18,243 nucleotides of DNA from NCBI GenBank assembly GCA_046727175.1, contig JBKPCD010000098.1, positions 1-18,243 on the forward strand, read 5' to 3'. The stretch is from JBKPCD01 sp046727175 (lineage in GTDB: Bacteria; Acidobacteriota; Vicinamibacteria; Vicinamibacterales; 2-12-FULL-66-21). Shown piece by piece: positions 15,354-18,243 of this stretch; position 1 is the stretch's first letter, and each line of letters opens with the position of its first letter. A model generated the notes under the pieces. That model saw only the letters and a program-made list of their open reading frames with translations. It made no database searches and was not told the DNA's origin. The translations under genes and the position numbers were made by a program.

Positions 15354-15524
15354 CGTGCCTCGTGCCTCGTACGCGTGGCGCCGTTTCTTCGATGGCGCGC
15401 AGCATTCATTGATGGTGCGATCGCCGACGCGTCACCGCCGCCTTACACCCGGCACGACTCCTTGGCACGTAGCACTCGGCACGCGCACCAGGCACGAGGC
15501 ACGTGTACGAGGCACACGGCACGG
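15354..15524. repeat. Dispersed GTGCC/GGCAC word repeats, including a 13-bp inverted repeat
   Basis: CGTGCCTCGTGCC at 15354-15366 is the exact reverse complement of GGCACGAGGCACG at 15491-15503. GTGCCTCGTAC (15362-15372) is the exact reverse complement of GTACGAGGCAC (15505-15515). Between 15451 and 15524 the word GGCAC occurs seven times. The gap 15315-15529 has no gene. It lies between the start of the permease gene and the end of the next gene on the same strand. Confidence 0.7.
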
Positions 15525-15529
15525 CAGCG

Positions 15530-16849
15530 TCAGTGCCCCTCCAACAGCTCCTCCCGCGGCAACGCCCATGGAGTCACGTGCGGCGGGCAGCCGGCGTCGC
15601 GCTCGGTGGTGAGCGTCAGCGTCGTGAAATTCCGTCCCGTCCCGTTGTCGAATCGAAGATCGAACAGGCGTCCGTCGCGGAGGACGGGCGCGCGGCCGAA
15701 CTGAAGCCACGCGCGCGCCCAGCAGTCCTGCGCCGCGAGATCGCGCAATCCTGGCAGCGACTCGTGGATTTCGTCGGTCCAAACCAGACCGGGGGGCTTC
15801 GCCCCGTCGGACCCCCCATCGCCGTCACTCGCGGGGGCCCCTGTGCCCCGCTCCGGTCCGGCGGGGCGCGCCGTCGGCGCGCCCATTCGATTCCCATCGG
15901 GGTCGGTCCTTGCAGGCCTGTCGCGAGCACGGTCGAGCGCCCTGCGGGTGAATCGCCATGATGCACAACTCGTCGGCGGTTGCCATGCCGGGAGAAGCGA
16001 CATGGTCCCACGGCGCAGGACGACCGTGTCTTCGATCTCGTTCTTTTCGACGGTGATTACGGACCAGCAGAGCGGCGAGGACGGATTCGGCGTGCGGATG
16101 ACGTCGAGGATCGCTCCGCGCACGATAGGCGCGAGCGCCGCACGCGTGGCTGCTTCCACGGCGTGCGACAACGCGAACATGCCGGCGCACCCGAGTACCG
16201 TTATTGCCAGCGCACCGGCCGCGCGAACTCTCGGTGACAGCCGGTTTCCCACCCACATGAATACCCCCCCCGCAATCCCCAGCATGATCAACGCGCCGAT
16301 CGGCACGATCCCCAGAAACGTGAACATGATCGGCAGGACGGCGATGAGCGTGAACATCGCGAACCGCGCCGTCCGGTTTTGCAGCGTCCATCCGGCGGAG
16401 ATCCCGAGGACCAGCCACAGCCACGGCTCGAAGATGAACACCGCATCGCCGTAGTACCACCGGACGTCAAGAGGATAGAAAGGATGCACACCGTAGCTGT
16501 TGAGCGCGTCGAACAGGACGTGACCGACCAGGCTTATCCAAATCAGCGTCAACAGCCGCACGCCCTCTGCCGATGAGAGGCGACGGGCCGCCGGCGACAG
16601 ACGCAGAGCCAGCGGAAGGAGCACACCGAGCAGCAGCAGGCCGGCAATGGTGTGCGAGTAGCCCCGATGATGCAGGAGGTAGCCGAGCGGCGGGGGAGTA
16701 AGCCGGAGGTAGAGAAGATCGAGATCCGGCGCGTTTGACGCGATGACGCCCGCTGCGAGGAATACCCGCCGCTCGGGCGGAGCGGCGGTGTCGCGCAGCG
16801 TCAGGTCGGCGAGCGCCACGCCCACCAATGAATGCGTCAGGTTATCCAA
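15530..16849 (-). CDS. YdjM/DUF457-like membrane-bound metal-dependent hydrolase family protein
   Basis: I place the start at TTG 16849, giving 439 residues, because the family begins DNLTHSLVGVALADL. The open frame upstream to 17362 is antisense to the esterase gene. Family landmarks are H6 (NLTHS), APDLDLL, LLHHRGYSHTIAG and GHVLFDALNSYG, the His/Asp residues thought to bind metal. The N-terminal half has about eight hydrophobic segments. The second half is a soluble domain ending RPSSATD-like Arg-rich shadow in other frames, but in the true frame it reads DLRFDNGTGRNFTTLTL. Between RRALDRARDR and LVWTDEI lies a low-complexity stretch (about residues 310-356) that coincides with a cluster of GC-rich palindromes in the DNA. 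The biochemical role of the family is not settled. It is divergent from the exported esterase-like gene. Confidence 0.78.
   Translation of the reverse strand: MDNLTHSLVGVALADLTLRDTAAPPERRVFLAAGVIASNAPDLDLLYLRLTPPPLGYLLHHRGYSHTIAGLLLLGVLLPLALRLSPAARRLSSAEGVRLLTLIWISLVGHVLFDALNSYGVHPFYPLDVRWYYGDAVFIFEPWLWLVLGISAGWTLQNRTARFAMFTLIAVLPIMFTFLGIVPIGALIMLGIAGGVFMWVGNRLSPRVRAAGALAITVLGCAGMFALSHAVEAATRAALAPIVRGAILDVIRTPNPSSPLCWSVITVEKNEIEDTVVLRRGTMSLLPAWQPPTSCASWRFTRRALDRARDRPARTDPDGNRMGAPTARPAGPERGTGAPASDGDGGSDGAKPPGLVWTDEIHESLPGLRDLAAQDCWARAWLQFGRAPVLRDGRLFDLRFDNGTGRNFTTLTLTTERDAGCPPHVTPWALPREELLEGH
15793..15884. repeat. Cluster of GC-rich palindromes inside a coding sequence
   Basis: Three hairpins lie within 92 bases. 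GGGGC and GCCCC flank TTC at 15793-15805. GCGGGG (15831-15836) pairs with CCCCGC (15846-15851). GGGCGCGCC (15864-15872) pairs perfectly with GGCGCGCCC (15876-15884) around GTC. The cluster stays in frame and encodes the Gly/Ala/Pro/Asp-rich insert of the YdjM-like protein. The density of perfect GC palindromes and the lack of conserved-looking protein sequence suggest an inserted REP-type element. Confidence 0.65.
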
Positions 16850-16944
16850 GCGTTCGTCTGAAAGCTTTCGCTTCTTTCTCTTCGATGGGCCTGTTGAGGA
16901 TGGTAAGCTGCGCCGCAAGACCGAAGCAACACTCGGAGGGGCAG
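16850..16944. promoter_or_regulatory. Divergent promoter region
   Basis: This 95-base gap separates the YdjM-like gene (minus) and the esterase-like gene (plus), so both promoters should lie here or overlap the starts. No clear -35/-10 pair is seen. A strong ribosome binding site, GGAGGGG at 16935-16941, serves the plus-strand gene. Confidence 0.4.
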
Positions 16945-18243
16945 ATGCGCCGCTTTTCTCTCTCGTGGCTCGCGCTCGTGTTGATCCTGAGTGGCAGTGT
17001 CCTTGACGGTTCTCAATCGAAGTACCGCACGCTGAACGATCGCCTCGAGCCGCCGCGGTTCTCGACGCTGGAACAATGGAAGACGCGCGCCGCGTACCTG
17101 CGGCAGCACATCCTTGCGACGGCGGGTCTGTTCCCGCTGCCGGAGAAAGCGGCGCTGCATCCCACGATTTTCGGAGAGATTCCGCGCACGGGGTACACGG
17201 TTTCGAAGGTGTATTTCGAGAGCCTGCCCGGGTTTTTCGTGACCGGGAACCTGTACCGCCCGATCGGTGACGGACCGTTCCCGGCGATCCTGTCGCCACA
17301 TGGCCATTGGCCGTACGGCCGTCTCGAGAACACGACGCTGACGTCAGGTCCTGGGCGCGCAATCAATCTCGCGCGACAGGGATTCGTCGTGTTCACCCAC
17401 GACATGATCGGCTACAACGACAGCCGGCAGCTGACGCATACGTTCGGCGGCCGCCGCGAGGCGCTCTGGGGTCTGACCCTTGCCGGATTGCAGTTGTGGA
17501 ACAGCATCCGTTCGATTGACTTCCTGGAGACGCTGCCCTACGTGCGGCGCGATGCGATTGGTGTGACGGGTGAATCCGGCGGCGGAACCCAAACGTTTCT
17601 GCTATCGGCCGTCGACGATCGCATTGCGGTTGCCGCGCCGGTGAACATGATTTCTCTGCACATGCAGGGAGGATGTCTTTGTGAGAACCAGCCAGGGCTA
17701 CGCCTCGAGACGACGAACGTCGAGATCGCTGCCACGATCGCGCCGCGTCCTCTCTTGATGGTTTCGGCGACTGGAGACTGGACGTCAGAGACGATGGAGC
17801 TCGAGTACCCTGCGGTCAAAGCGATTTACGAGCTGTACGGCGCCGCCGACCGCGTCCACGCCGTCCGGTTCACCGCGGATCACAATTACAACCGGGACAG
17901 CCGCGAGGCGATGTATTCGTGGATGGCCCGCTGGTTCATGCACGCGGATCCGGGTGTGCACGTCACCGAGCGCTCGTTCACGCCCGAGCCCTTGCCGGAC
18001 CTCCTCGTGTTCCATCAGCGGCCGCTGCCGGACGGCGCGATCGACACCGGCACGTTGATTCAAAACTGGATCGCCGCGGCGGAGCGTCAGATTGGCAGTA
18101 TGCCGCCAGCCGTCTCGTCGGCACTCCTTCGGCAGATTCTCGGATTCGGCACCGACGCGAATGCTTCGAGCGACGTTCCAGCGCGCGCTTCCCGTGATGT
18201 GCTGGTCGCGAGCCCGGACGCCACTCTCGAAAAGCTGCTGACC
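16945..18243 (+). CDS. Exported alpha/beta-hydrolase, acetyl-xylan-esterase-like (3' end outside window)
   Basis: The ATG at 16945 follows GGAGGGG by 3 bases. The frame stays open for 433 codons to the window edge, so the gene is incomplete. The N-terminus MRRFSLSWLALVLILSGSVL is a signal peptide. The hydrolase fold then appears: SPHGHWPYG (117-125, oxyanion region), THDMIGYND (151-159), the nucleophile elbow GESGGGT with S211, D278 in SATGDWTSE, and H313 in TADHNYN. This Ser-Asp-His set matches acetyl-xylan-esterase/prolyl-oligopeptidase-like exported hydrolases. After residue 340 a further segment begins that is not part of the core hydrolase fold and may be a second domain. A role in trimming acyl groups from plant polysaccharide or another ester is plausible; peptidase activity cannot be excluded. 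No adjacent glycoside hydrolase is visible. Confidence 0.85.
   Translation, partial: MRRFSLSWLALVLILSGSVLDGSQSKYRTLNDRLEPPRFSTLEQWKTRAAYLRQHILATAGLFPLPEKAALHPTIFGEIPRTGYTVSKVYFESLPGFFVTGNLYRPIGDGPFPAILSPHGHWPYGRLENTTLTSGPGRAINLARQGFVVFTHDMIGYNDSRQLTHTFGGRREALWGLTLAGLQLWNSIRSIDFLETLPYVRRDAIGVTGESGGGTQTFLLSAVDDRIAVAAPVNMISLHMQGGCLCENQPGLRLETTNVEIAATIAPRPLLMVSATGDWTSETMELEYPAVKAIYELYGAADRVHAVRFTADHNYNRDSREAMYSWMARWFMHADPGVHVTERSFTPEPLPDLLVFHQRPLPDGAIDTGTLIQNWIAAAERQIGSMPPAVSSALLRQILGFGTDANASSDVPARASRDVLVASPDATLEKLLT

Noticed and set aside
16850..17362. N-terminal extension of the YdjM-like protein to 17362
   Set aside because: It would overlap the esterase gene in antisense, is Arg/Ser-rich, and the family begins at DNLTH near 16849.

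Overview
The window is high-GC bacterial chromosome with no plasmid, phage or insertion-sequence genes. The gene mix suggests an uncultured-type Acidobacteriota, possibly Vicinamibacteria. It includes Tat-exported Gfo/Idh/MocA and xylose-isomerase-like enzymes, a short MetE-core protein, a YdjM-type membrane protein, and several families of short intergenic palindromic repeats. That placement is inferred from gene content and repeat style; no rRNA or marker gene is present to prove it.

Layout, left to right. Bases 1-3000 hold a small STAS-like protein (minus), then a YihU/3-hydroxyisobutyrate-type dehydrogenase and an alpha-ketoglutarate-semialdehyde-type aldehyde dehydrogenase (plus). Both intergenic gaps around the dehydrogenase are filled with related short repeats. 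Bases 3000-5600 hold a small exported unknown, a REP-like tandem palindrome, a small conserved gene broken by a one-base frameshift, and an orphan HlyD/MacA-like efflux adaptor with an unusual Ser/Thr/Gly-rich insert. Bases 5600-8750 hold an exported tyrosine/dual-specificity phosphatase, a small winged-helix-like protein, and a divergently oriented hybrid histidine kinase.

Bases 8740-12700 are a minus-strand run. A decayed zinc-ribbon membrane protein gene comes first, followed by an M19 dipeptidase-like enzyme. An ATGA-coupled pair of Tat-signal enzymes (TIM-barrel isomerase, then Gfo/Idh/MocA oxidoreductase) ends the run, with a LacI-type operator-like palindrome upstream of the pair. Bases 12760-15310 hold a MetE-core (zinc methyltransferase-like) protein and a convergent GntP-family sugar-acid permease. 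Bases 15530-18243 hold a YdjM-like membrane protein whose reading frame contains a cluster of GC-rich palindromes, and a divergent exported alpha/beta-hydrolase (acetyl-xylan-esterase-like) that runs off the window.

The common theme is oxidation and uptake of sugars or sugar acids (GntP permease, semialdehyde dehydrogenase, beta-hydroxyacid dehydrogenase, exported sugar oxidoreductase/isomerase pair, esterase). The genes are not arranged as one pathway operon. The most unusual structure is the set of repeat families, including one that appears to have been absorbed in-frame into a protein. Two genes (3743-4110 and 12224-12690) are visibly broken. No defence system, CRISPR array, biosynthetic cluster or RNA gene was found. 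No gap between genes exceeds 300 bases.
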